The translations under genes and the position numbers were made by a program. The notes beneath the pieces are model-generated. The model did not search any database, had not been told where the DNA came from, and saw only the letters and a list, made by a program, of their open reading frames with translations. A stretch of 64,000 bases of DNA from NCBI GenBank assembly GCA_948470475.1, contig OX419337.1:36115832-36179831 (forward strand), written 5' to 3'. Shown here in pieces: positions 43,526-50,644 of the stretch; the stretch's first letter is position 1; each line of letters starts with the position of its first letter. Origin of the DNA: Galaxea fascicularis (lineage: Eukaryota > Cnidaria > Anthozoa > Scleractinia > Euphylliidae).

Positions 43526-45392
43526 ATCGCACCAGCATTGTGAGGTCATGAGTTCAAACCCTGTTTAAGTCCTGAACTTTTTTCAGGCTTCTTTATGCAA
43601 TTGCATAAATTGCGATCACAACTGCGAGGATCATACTTCATTTGATTAATTACTGGTGTGAGCTGTGAAGCGCACATCCCTAAAAGGTTTCTCCTTGGGA
43701 GGAGATATAAGTTATGGATCAAATTGCACCCAAGCACTCAATATTTCTGTGAAGCAGGAAGTGAGTCTGGTTTTACATTGCCTAGCTACTTGATAGAAGT
43801 TTACAACAAAAGCCTTTAGAAAAGCATCTAACAAACTGAAACTGTTGCTAACAACGGCTCTTACTACACTTCCTACAGCGCATATTGGGCTGACGCGAAT
43901 TATGCGTATATTTCGGTTTGGATATATCTGAGCTGTACTGTACACTCAAACAAGATAAAGGAACACATCTAAATCACAGTCATTACAACAGTGCAATTTT
44001 CAGATTCTGGAGGGCTAAGACTTTGAATTCAAGAGTTCTGGCAGAGTCAGGCGTGTAGCCAGGGTAACATAATTGGGAAGGCTCAGCAAAGTTTGTGTTA
44101 ATAAATTGTCTGCTCTTGGGCCCATAGCAGGGCTTAAGCGAATCCCCCACCCCTGCTACGGGTTTGAAATTACACAATTATTAACACTAAATGGACAACA
44201 TACATGTCTACGCAGTCTATCGGGATGAGGAAACACAATCCTATGGACACTGTTTGTCGTAGCAGCTAATACACTGAGGTGAGTATGGGTCTCAAAAAAG
44301 GACACGGCAGGCAGAAGGATACTGTCAGCAAATCGTAGTTCCAGGCTGTTTCCAGAGAGGTCAGTATCCAAGGACTCTTCAGTTAACTGCAGCACATTAT
44401 CTGTTATTCTCCTGTGGGATAAATACATTTATTATATGGAGGAGAGTGTTTTACTGGGAACTAAACCTTTCGTAGATTCCATACACCACTTCATCCCGGA
44501 CCTAAGTGGCATATTTTCCGTATGTCACCTTTGTGAGTGTCGTATCGTTCAATGACATCACGATTCCCGCCTTTTGCTTTTGTTGAATTTGTTGTCTCCA
44601 TATAGTAAAAAGAACATTACATGTTGGCTCGAAGATATGAATTTTATATTCCCGTGGCAAGAACAATATCTCACTCATTCGCTTCGCTCACTCGATATTG
44701 CCACTCAACATAAAATAATATTATTCATATCTTCTCGCCACCGTGTAATATCCTCTAAGTATGAATATTTTCAGGGTTGCCATCAAGACGTGGGTCACAT
44801 CTTACAATGAGCTTGATACCCATGCTTAGTGAGTAAAATGAAACTGAAAACAAGAGCTTCACGTGTAACATCAAACTTTAAATACTCTGCGATTGCTCTA
44901 AATCTAAATCTAAATCCAAATCATTCCACCACCTGGACAAACCCCCTTGACTTATGGCTATATTGTGTGTGACCTCAAACACCATAAGCCTTTTTGGGAG
45001 ATCCTGCCAAGCCTGCTATTAATTGCCAAGTGGAACAGGTACAGACCACAGCACCAGAAACTACATTCCCTACTCCTAGCGATCAGCGTGTGGGTTCTTT
45101 AACATCCCACAGTGTTAATGAACAAGTGTCATTGGACAAGACCTATGGTTTATCATCCTTGTCTGAGAAGACTGGATCGATATCTTACAAACCAGAATAT
45201 GAAGCGATTTCGAGTGACAGAATCCATGTTTCCACACTCCCGATATGCAAATCCTCCTCCCACATGTGGCCTAGTAGACTCTTCATCTTTCACTGTTGTT
45301 GTTAACGTAGATCCTATCGTAAAGTCAATAATTTTTCCTTGTTTCTGATAGCTGTTTGCTATAACTTCCCGATGGTTCCCGCCGTCCGCCAT
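7706..45392 (-). CDS. NUP160: Nucleoporin NUP160, 29 exons, C-terminus missing
   Basis: Scaffold subunit of the Y-shaped (NUP107-160) complex that forms the rings of the nuclear pore. Exons (5' to 3'): 45392-45193, 44411-44204, 42652-42436, 41736-41543, 37237-37165, 34981-34893, 34696-34622, 31215-31118, 30553-30463, 30352-30284, 29834-29745, 29641-29537, 28975-28910, 28766-28667, 28004-27943, 27744-27641, 27558-27493, 27314-27220, 16930-16764, 14804-14671, 14145-14078, 13510-13336, 12363-12176, 11535-11453, 10906-10811, 9873-9779, 9357-9261, 8500-8395, 7779-7706. Every junction is GT-AG and every codon phase matches; the sum is 3285 bp, 1095 codons. Segments aligning with vertebrate NUP160 include SVTRNRFIFW, CVFALCRDLKLRVWS, IFKHHLELGHND, MVVLCERGQ and AMRLGQEV. 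The human protein is 1436 residues, so roughly 300 C-terminal residues are absent at the N gap. The acceptor of exon 18 has a close alternative. Confidence 0.95.
7917..8240. repeat. Degenerate CAT/CAC/CGT trinucleotide microsatellite
   Basis: About 320 bp of CATCAT, CACCAT and CGTCAT triplets. Open frames on both strands (His/Ile-rich, Met/Thr-rich) are products of the triplet repeat. Lies in the NUP160 intron between exons 28 and 29. Confidence 0.9.
9430..9610. repeat. Short repeat-like segment with four CCAAT/ATTGG boxes
   Basis: Intronic stretch with ATTGGTTGAC, CCAATGAG, CCAATCGCG and GATTGGTTC within about 130 bp and GC-rich interior, unlike its AT-rich surroundings. Probably a dispersed repeat copy; no coding capacity. 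Confidence 0.35.
11946..12020 (-). repeat. tRNA-like SINE head, minus strand
   Basis: On the minus strand a D-arm-like segment (GGCAAAGTGGTGAGAGTGC) precedes a B-box-like GTGCGAATCCTGG. The two are tRNA-spaced, but acceptor ends do not pair well. A partial relative lies at about 61860-61920 (minus). Confidence 0.5.
12630..13005. mobile_element. MITE with nested inverted repeats
   Basis: The outer arms GCCGTTTTCATACTAGAGAT and (inverted) GGCTGTTTTATACTAGAGAC bound the element. A second, longer inverted pair lies inside (about 12665-12740 against 12820-12895, around GACTTGGTCTGGTTATGCGT-like sequence), so nearly the whole element folds on itself. NUP160 intron between exons 22 and 23. Confidence 0.7.
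14218..14360. mobile_element. 143-bp MITE
   Basis: Terminal inverted repeat GCTCCCATTCTAATA at the left, matched by TATTAGAATGGGAGC at the right; A/T-rich interior with no ORF. NUP160 intron between exons 20 and 21. Confidence 0.7.
15040..16400. repeat. Repeat-rich intron segment with a strong hairpin
   Basis: No exon. The segment 16235-16340 contains the perfect inverted pair TACTGGGAGAATATCGGCCC / GGGCCGATATTCTCCCAGTA around a GC-rich loop, typical of a foldback element; the rest (15040-16200) looks like decayed repeat without coding capacity. Confidence 0.45.
16984..26064. repeat. Giant 30-bp minisatellite, about 297 copies
   Basis: Unit CTATCAAACTGCTTCCTTTC followed by CTCCCCTCCC. There are about 268 copies from 16984 to 25020 and 29 more from 25187 to 26064, split by a MITE. 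The main variants fall at one spot (CTCCACTCCC, CTCCCCTCCC, CTCTCCTCCC) plus CTTCC/CTTCT. A 29-bp form (starting CTATGAAGC) occurs once near 20096 and repeatedly from 25690 onward, with higher-order units there. Beyond 26064, to about 26180, more decayed copies grade into unique DNA. Each unit has a 19-base pyrimidine run on the plus strand. The array fills most of NUP160 intron 18. The unit lacks stop codons in five of six frames, so long open frames here are not genes. Confidence 0.97.
25021..25186. mobile_element. 166-bp MITE inserted in the minisatellite
   Basis: Ends CAGGGTTTTCA and TGAAAACCCTG are inverted copies. The flanking ATCAAA (25015-25020 and 25187-25192) is the minisatellite sequence duplicated at the target; an 8-bp duplication with two mismatches is also possible. 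CAGGG/CCCTG ends resemble hAT-type elements. No ORF. Confidence 0.75.
26660..27143. mobile_element. Foldback element with ~95-bp inverted arms
   Basis: The left arm (26660-26752) and right arm (about 27048-27143) share AAAACAGGTAGACTGCAAAT and continue with about 75-80% identity in inverted orientation. The ~300 bp between are non-coding. The right end is 76 bp from the donor of NUP160 exon 18. Confidence 0.65.
27220..31215 (-). CDS. NUP160: NUP160 exons 8-18, propeller end and first helical part
   Basis: Eleven short exons (62-105 bp), residues about 353-668. They include the last propeller segment (VTPSHIWTVWSS), the extended linker (PGRFSNRSILKAMQ) and the start of the helical domain (LHCWNKFYSYVVQYHQ, DDNTGLVCLIRK). 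Introns here are mostly 100-600 bp, in contrast to the 10.3 kb intron that follows exon 18. Residues 580-668 are the least conserved part, and the exon 18 acceptor (27316-27315) could instead lie a few bases downstream at a second AG. Confidence 0.88.
28195..28478. repeat. (ACTG)n microsatellite
   Basis: About 280 bp of GACT/GACTGATT tetranucleotide repeat with interruptions, in the NUP160 intron between exons 14 and 15. Confidence 0.92.
32035..32108 (-). repeat. tRNA-like SINE head
   Basis: Minus strand shows CTGAGTGGCGCAAGTGATAA (A-box region) and GGTCGCGGGTTCGAATCTCA (B-box region) at tRNA spacing. The anticodon arm does not pair cleanly, so a working tRNA gene is unlikely. Confidence 0.5.
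32955..33028 (-). repeat. tRNA-like SINE head
   Basis: Minus strand has a degraded A-box (CTTGGCCGTAAGGTACG) and an intact B-box (CCCGGGTTCAACTCCTAG). It is a diverged relative of the copy 920 bp to the left. Confidence 0.45.
34622..44411 (-). CDS. NUP160: NUP160 exons 2-7, beta-propeller part
   Basis: Six exons, residues about 67-352. They cover the conserved LRFADSILLP, SIFSDFSTHDLREPCN, VMQRLWSGLVP, FALCRDLKLRVWS and VVDSVTGRFYLALFLY stretches that form the N-terminal beta-propeller in known NUP160 structures. The introns host a solo LTR, a SINE multimer and a MITE (separate entries). Exon 5 (37237-37165, 73 bp) is only 144 bp from the flanking repeat of the solo LTR. Confidence 0.92.
36565..36643. 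repeat. CCCTCGA heptamer tandem repeat
   Basis: About ten CCCTCGAC units broken up by ATTTT/ATCTT spacers, in NUP160 intron 5. Confidence 0.75.
37386..37964 (-). mobile_element. Solo LTR (579 bp) with 5-bp target duplication
   Basis: On the minus strand it begins TGTTACG and ends CTTGTAACA, is flanked by ATCTT on both sides (37381-37385, 37965-37969), and holds a TATA box (GTATATAAGCC, about 37767-37757) and an AATAAA signal (37480-37475). Between them is a 48-bp unit repeated two to three times (37574, 37622, 37670). No internal retroelement coding region remains, so it is what recombination between two LTRs leaves. It sits in intron 4, same orientation as NUP160. Confidence 0.78.
37972..38212. 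repeat. ~80-bp tandem repeat, three copies
   Basis: TGTCCTTAATTCTC recurs at 37979, 38059 and 38140 with matching flanks that include GAAATTTGATGTTGATCACT. Similar single segments lie near 13560-13740, 16415-16660 and 37260-37380, so this is part of a dispersed family; the solo LTR landed inside one copy. Confidence 0.7.
39246..40509 (+). mobile_element. Multimeric tRNA-SINE insertion with inverted 5' part
   Basis: Three direct 302-bp units, each with a 73-base tRNA-like head (39665-39737, 39967-40039, 40269-40341), follow a partial direct copy starting at about 39419. That copy is preceded by an inverted partial copy (39246-39418) meeting it head to head inside the tRNA-like region. The acceptor arms GACCTCG/CGAGGTC pair fully, and the A- and B-boxes are good, but the anticodon stem is imperfect. 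AACACACTACACA flanks the whole block (39233-39245, 40510-40522) after a TATATAT tail, as expected for a retroposition target duplication. The 89-codon minus-strand frames in each unit are not genes. Confidence 0.8.
40488..41095 (-). pseudogene. Possible small gene or pseudogene inside NUP160 intron 4
   Basis: Two overlapping minus-strand frames: about 75 codons from an ATG at 41020 to a stop at 40769, and about 100 codons from an ATG at 40793, read in the next frame. A one-base shift near 40790 would join them into one ~170-residue polar protein (Ser/Asn-rich stretch GSSSSNNSN) ending in a hydrophobic segment that runs into the SINE block. I do not recognise the protein. Upstream (41148-41173) are an NRF1-like GCGCCTGCGCAAA and an ETS-like CCGGAAATG. 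A plus-strand frame overlaps the same DNA, so chance is not excluded. Confidence 0.25.
41226..41253. other. Small GC-rich hairpin
   Basis: ACTCGGGCCTTCC and GGAAGCCCGAGT pair around a 3-base loop; it could act in RNA or be a MITE remnant. Confidence 0.4.
42050..42235. repeat. Degenerate tandem repeat of AAATTTCGCTCCCCCAAA type
   Basis: Five to seven diverged copies of a ~20-36 bp unit (CAAAATTTTGCTCCCCCAAA and similar) in NUP160 intron 3; no exon. Confidence 0.55.
42733..42893. mobile_element. 161-bp MITE with AGGGCTGTGCTCTA ends
   Basis: Left end AGGGCTGTGCTCTAG and right end TTAGAGCACAGCCTT are inverted copies. A second inverted pair (GGCGCCCGG / GGGCGCCC) lies inside. NUP160 intron 2. 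Confidence 0.7.
43148..43640. repeat. Two tRNA-SINE-like copies in head-to-head array
   Basis: The right copy (about 43330-43640, +) matches the element at 5352-5650: hairpin arm, tRNA-like head at 43500-43570 with TAGCTCAGTTGGTTAGAGC, and the tail GAACTTTTTTCAGGCTTCTT. The left part (43148-43330) holds the same sequence inverted, including CAGTTGTGATTGCGATTTAT and a degraded tRNA-like head. Confidence 0.65.
44565..44760. repeat. Foldback repeat upstream of NUP160 exon 2
   Basis: Arms GGCTCGAAGATATGAATTTT and (inverted) GGCGAGAAGATATGAATAAT plus GTGGCAAGAACAATATCTCA and (inverted) GAGTGGCAATATCGAGTGAG fold around CATTCGCTTCG. Confidence 0.55.
45193..45392 (-). CDS. NUP160: NUP160 exon 1 with start codon
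   Basis: ATG at 45392-45390, 66 codons plus two bases of a Trp codon. The end of the exon (GFAYRECGNMDSVTRNRFIF) fits the family's GFYYVESGKLFSVTRNRFI segment at the start of the beta-propeller. The donor is TG/GTTTGT at 45193/45192. The ATG sits inside an AAGATGGCGG (YY1-type) motif, common at start regions of housekeeping genes. Confidence 0.93.
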
Positions 45393-45395
45393 CTT
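45386..45395 (-). promoter_or_regulatory. YY1-type motif overlapping the NUP160 start codon
   Basis: AAGATGGCGG on the minus strand contains the start ATG. In animals this exact arrangement marks core promoters of many TATA-less housekeeping genes. The position fits; function is inferred. Confidence 0.5.
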
Positions 45396-45396
45396 T

Positions 45397-48300
45397 ATTC
45401 GTTACCAGCCATGTGAGTTCAGCCCAGTCTCCTCCGTCTCCCACTCAAAAACGTCTGGTACATGGTGTTGGGAGGGAGGGGTGGATTGAGTTTATACGCT
45501 GGTTCTGCGTTTCCTGGGGGAGGGGGGAGGGGGAGGGAGAGGAATTTTTGCAGAAACGTGACACCTTCCCTCGACCACGTTCACTCTCATCATCTATCAT
45601 CATTCAAGGACATGACCATAGGTGTGTTTGAAAAAGCAAAGCCCGTGGGATGTGAGAAAGAAGAAGTCACATCCCACAAGCTTCACGTATATGTCACCTG
45701 AGCGCGGGTTAGCTTTGTTAAGGGGTAATGCCCGTTATTCCACGTGGTCATAGTGCCCAGTGCGTGGCTTTAGATTACCTAAACACATGAATGCGTTTGA
45801 CGCACCCATGTCTGCACCAGCTGGAATTTGGCAATAAAACGCTGATTCGTGTATTAGCTTATTCTCCCAAAAAAGAGGGGTCTTATTCGACTCCCAACAG
45901 CAGAACGAACGGAGACAGAACGTGGTTTACGCGCTCCGAATACACAGAAGATGCGTTCTTTTGAGAAAGATCAGCGCACAGCCTACCAAGCCAGTGACGT
46001 ACAACGGAAGTCAGAGTCACCGCATATTCTAAGCGCCTCTCGCTAACCTGAACACGTGACCTCTTGGTAAAAACCTTACTATACGTTTTCCCTTTTTTTC
46101 TAAACCGTGAACAGGAATAACCAGAGTGGTCACAAGAGAATGCACCCTTAATAAACAGCAGCGCTGGAATGCTCTGCCCGCTATCTTGCATTCGAATAGC
46201 CACACTTTCCAGCTTAATCTGGGGTTTGTAAGGTCAAGGCCAAGCTACATATTCCACGTGGGTGTGGTTTTGACTGTTTGAAAGGATAAACTGAGAGGTA
46301 TGTTCTTTAAACGAGCCACGATCATCAGGCAGGTGATTGTATTTATGATTCAATGTAGTCACATGAGAGCAATTCAGTGATGTCGGAAATAAAAGGCAAA
46401 TTTATTCAAATAAATTTTATACTCCTCTACCTTCCTGACTTCTATCGTTGAGGATGTTTCAGTCAGGGAAATTAAGACCCTTATCACGGCAGTAATAAGG
46501 TGTTGTACAGTGTTTAGGAGACATACAGTTATCCTTCAACTAATTTAATGCGGTTTGAGCTTCAACGGCGAAATTTAAGATATATTCTCCCGACAAAAGA
46601 GCTTGAGACAGTCAAACTTACCGAACAGACTTTCACCTAAAACTGAGCCAGAATAGAAGAGATTTCAGGTGGAATGATCTCTAGGAAATCTAGGAAATCC
46701 TGAGGTGCTACTGATAATGCAGACACGATTTCTGACTCCAGTTCAGGGAAGCTAGCCGTCTAAAGGGGACCGCGAGTTCCCTTGTAAGCAATTCAAAGCG
46801 ATTTGCCGCGGTGGTATTTCAATCGCATGTTCGTGCAAATGAAGATTGTCCCGTGTTTTTGACCTACCAATCTGCGAGACACTTGCTAAACGTGTGAAGA
46901 GAACTGACGACTGTAAGTAGAATAACTGTGATTACAATCATTAATTGTTGTCTGTCATGACACGAATGGTCTCTACATCGATCTTTAAGCTTTTAAGGCT
47001 TGGCTTTTAAAATGTGGCAGGTCAAAATCAAATATTTATGGAAGCCGTTCTCTAATAAGACACCTGGGCGCAAAAAAAAGGATGCCATTTCACAGAAAGC
47101 CGGCCTTTTGGCTTTGAGGAGATACCAACAGGTACAAGTATAGACATCAATCGATCTAGCTACCTGCTTCACTACCTGCTGATATTCGTGCACTCACAAG
47201 TCAATAAATCGCGTGTCTTTCCAAACGCACTTTTTTTCTTTTCTGGGTGTTCACCTGGAACTGAATAGAATAATATTTATTGTTAAAAGCTACAGCTTAA
47301 ATACGTCTTCTAGAGTTTTATAAAAGTGCGAAGTTGTGTTAACTAAACAAGCAAAAAATTATTGGTCTTCACTCCTTCAATTAGCCTTCCGGCCTTAGAC
47401 TTTTTGTTATTTCTTATCAGCTCCATTTTTGTTGCCAACAATTATATTGACAGTGATCCCCTAATTGCCCCCGCCTGGTACCTGCTCTATTCAAAATGCT
47501 TCATACTTCTCTTCGCAAAACCCTTTATTGTTGTTTTCTAGCATAACAAATCATTGCACCTATAACTCTCTTCGTTCGCTCCCTGAATTTTAAAATTTGG
47601 AGGTTCATATTTTTCTACTCCGCGCCTCGCGATGTTGCGTTAATTTTGACAAGTGTGATTGCAACTTATGTGATCTATTAAAGGAAAAAACGCAACAAAA
47701 GCTAAAATTAAATATCTCCATGTCTAAAACTGCAAGCTGTTTCTATGTCAGGCACCTTTAGAATATAGGGTCAATATAATAGTACAATCTAAATTGAAAT
47801 TTTGCGTTATTTCGGTACATCAATCACGGCCTTTTTTGTTTCTCCTATACGAAGACGTCACGAAAAAAAAAACAATTTCATCCCTTAAGAACGAAACAAC
47901 GTTCGTGAAAGAACACTGAAGCTCTATTAATAACAAATCGAAAAACGTATTGGCAAAACAAGGGGTTTTGCACCTACCGCAAAATTAACGGTCTTAATTA
48001 TGTTGCATTCAGTGCTTCAGTTGGGCGGTTACTGAACCTTATATTACGCAATTGTCTGGTACCCGTTTAGAAAAATCAAAGGGGCAAATTAAAACTAAAT
48101 TGCTAACACGACTTTACGGACCAGTTAACAATATATTAATCATATTACACTGGTATTTAAACCAAAACTTCTTCACGAAAAAGCCGTTTTCCAGTTTTTT
48201 CTCTACGAACCCAAATGGGACTAAATTCAAATGGGATAGCTTCAGAGCAGAACTGAGAACTGACTGGCCTTTCACCTGCCGGTTCTGTTTACAAAATGTA

Positions 48301-49740
48301 CAAGGCGGATTGGCTCTGATATTTTCCGGGTTAATAGCCAACCATTAAAATACTGAAGGTTACTTAAGTAGAAAGACTTATTCGAAGCATATGATAACTA
48401 TGAAAAAAGGTTGGTTTTTATATTTGAACCTCTGACGGAAGAAATCCTAGCAAACACAACTATTCAAATGAAAACTTCTCAGCACAACGTTCGTTTCACG
48501 CGTTAAATTTTGTTTTCAACTGACCTTTTGTAATTTTTTTTCACTGGAAATCAGTTTCGCACAATACAAGCAAATATTTTTCAGTTACTTTTTTCATTAT
48601 TTCTCAGAAATTGAATGCTTACCATTGTACCCTCCGAAAGACAAAAATAATTATAATAATCCGATTATAAGTCTTGATATAATAATCATTGATTCCTTAG
48701 CTTGTTGTGTCTACATTCCTTCAAACGGGCTAAACTCGTAAAGGATAATCGGTTTTGGTTACCGCAGCAAGCTGAAGATGAATCCCCTTAATCTTTGACA
48801 CTCAATAACTTGCAGAGCCGTACACCCGAAGAAAATGAAGTCGTTTTACCTTGGCGTGGATCGTCAAGGTGTTTCGAAACGCCCTCAAAAGGGAAAATAT
48901 TCTTCGGCCAACTGAATATCCAATTTTGCATATTATATTAACGCGACAAAGAGAGTGCTGGCCTCCTAGAAGCCCAGGTGTAAAGTCAGTCTTGGATAGT
49001 GAAATAAAAGACCACTTAAAAGAAGAAGCCTGGAATGGTATTAATAGTTTTTTTAGTAAAAACACACGTCGAACAGCGCATGAAAAAAAACGACACTCTC
49101 CTCTATTTATTCAAGCTGTGGTTTAGCCGACGCTGCTGTTCGCGTTAAGTGCATTAACTTTTAATGACATTTTCGCGATTAAAAGAGCATTGAAAAACGA
49201 AGCTTACAAGGCGTTTACAGCTGGTTTACGACTTTAATTTTCTACACGGCCTTTTCGGCAAAGAGAGCTTTGACAATGAAAATGTCTTGACTATAAAACA
49301 CTTTTTCATTATTATATTCAGGAGATATTTCTATTGAGGAAAAAAATCCAGAGACGGTAAGATTTAATTGCTTTGCGGAAAAGTGAATTTCAGCTCTAAT
49401 CGTTATTCTATTAAAGATTTTTCAAAAGATAGCCCCACAGTTAGCCCGTCAAAGCAAAAGCCACAAACTCCATTGTTTACCTAAAAAGTGTCTTGATTAG
49501 CTCAAAATAACTGCCATTAGAAACCAGACTCCATGGAGGGAGATTTCCACAACATCATTCGGTGTTAAAACTGGTATAGATAACCATTATTTTTCTCAAA
49601 GAAGAATTCCTCTTTACAGGGGTGTAGGCTATTTGCAAATCAATGTTGGCTGTCTTTTTTTGAAAAAAAACTGAATAAATTACAATACTTATTAGCTGGC
49701 GCGCTTGGACTCGAGGGAATTACATGAATTGACAAGACGC
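45397..49740. other. Intergenic region between NUP160 and the bHLH gene
   Basis: The two genes diverge from here. No convincing coding exon; open frames up to about 100 codons lack recognisable motifs. A small inverted pair, GTGGGATGTGAG/CACATCCCAC, lies at about 45646-45680. Otherwise AT-rich and unassigned; distal regulatory elements of the bHLH gene are likely here but cannot be read from sequence alone. Confidence 0.5.
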
Positions 49741-49742
49741 AG

Positions 49743-49750
49743 TATTTAAA
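49743..49750 (+). promoter_or_regulatory. TATA-like box of the bHLH gene
   Basis: TATTTAAA lies 107 bp before the ATG at 49850. Two CAGGTG E-boxes (about 49786 and 49819) lie between it and the ATG, which would allow auto- or cross-regulation by bHLH factors. A second TATAAAA at 49835-49841 is too close to the ATG to serve it. Confidence 0.4.
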
Positions 49751-49849
49751 ACCCTGTACAAGGCAGTAAACTGGCTGAGGCAGTTCAGGTGTACACTTTG
49801 GATTCGTTCCGAACGCTTCAGGTGCTTCTTGGCTTATAAAACGGTTAAG

Positions 49850-50641
49850 ATGTTTACTCCCAACACACACCAGCTAAGCTTCGCTCCACGAGTGGACAAT
49901 AGTATGTCCAACAGCTTGCAGCAGCTAAACGAACCGCCATCATTTTTTTCCGATAACATAATGATAGCTCCAAACGGAAGCTGTTTCACAGATGGCACCA
50001 CATTTCCCGGTCACCCGGCTAGTGACTCTGACTTCGCCAAAGGTATCTATAACTTGCGCCCAAGAGGATCCGTCGGATCAGCTTTGCCAACAACAGTGCC
50101 AGCCAAGTTCGAGCCAGAAGAATCCCCACAACCATCCAAACCAAAGCGCCAACGCAATTCCCTGAAGAAACGTCTCCTCGTCAACGCGCGGGAGCGCGAT
50201 CGAATGCGCGTTCTGAACAACGGTTTTCAAGCGCTTCGTGACGCTCTACCGTGCTATATTGCAGATGGCCACATGGCCAAGATAACCACGCTTAGACTGG
50301 CTATAAACTACATCAAGGCGCTGAACGAGGTACTCAACGAAGACACGCCAATTGGCACGCCCGTAGCCCAATGCACGCCGCCGTTGCAGCCACCTCCGTC
50401 GACAACCGTATCGTGCAATCCAGTAGTGATTCATACGATCACAAACCAGCCAGATCATCAGTTTAAACAGCCTCTTCCACCCATTGATGTAAGTTCAATT
50501 AACTCGTTCACTTGTGAAGTCTACGTTTTAGCCATTTTGATATTCCTAGATCCTCGTTTTCTGCCAAAATCTGGTCAGCAGAACGTCAAAAAAGAAGACA
50601 AGTCAAATAAAAGTGCATCTTGCCGCAGTTTAAAAAGAAGT
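49850..50641 (+). CDS. Group A basic helix-loop-helix transcription factor
   Basis: Nuclear DNA-binding regulator. Start is the ATG at 49850 (the TTG at 49829 overlaps a TATA-like string). A polar N-terminus of about 100 residues precedes the bHLH (residues about 100-163): basic region LLVNARERDRMRVLNNGF with the E-box-contacting Glu and Arg, helix 1 FQALRDALP, loop, helix 2 MAKITTLRLAINYIKALNEV. A Pro-rich tail follows. The pattern fits the atonal/neurogenin/TCF21 neighbourhood of group A, but helix 2 reads KITTLRLA instead of the common KIETLRLA, so I assign no subfamily. At 50488/50489 GAT/GTAAGT is a strong in-phase splice donor, so the true first exon may end there (213 residues); the 51 codons after it up to 50641 may be intron. 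Confidence 0.85.
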
Positions 50642-50644
50642 TAA

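Noticed and set aside
45883..46203. 106-codon minus-strand frame upstream of NUP160
   Set aside because: No recognisable motif, and other frames of similar length overlap nearby; nothing supports a gene.
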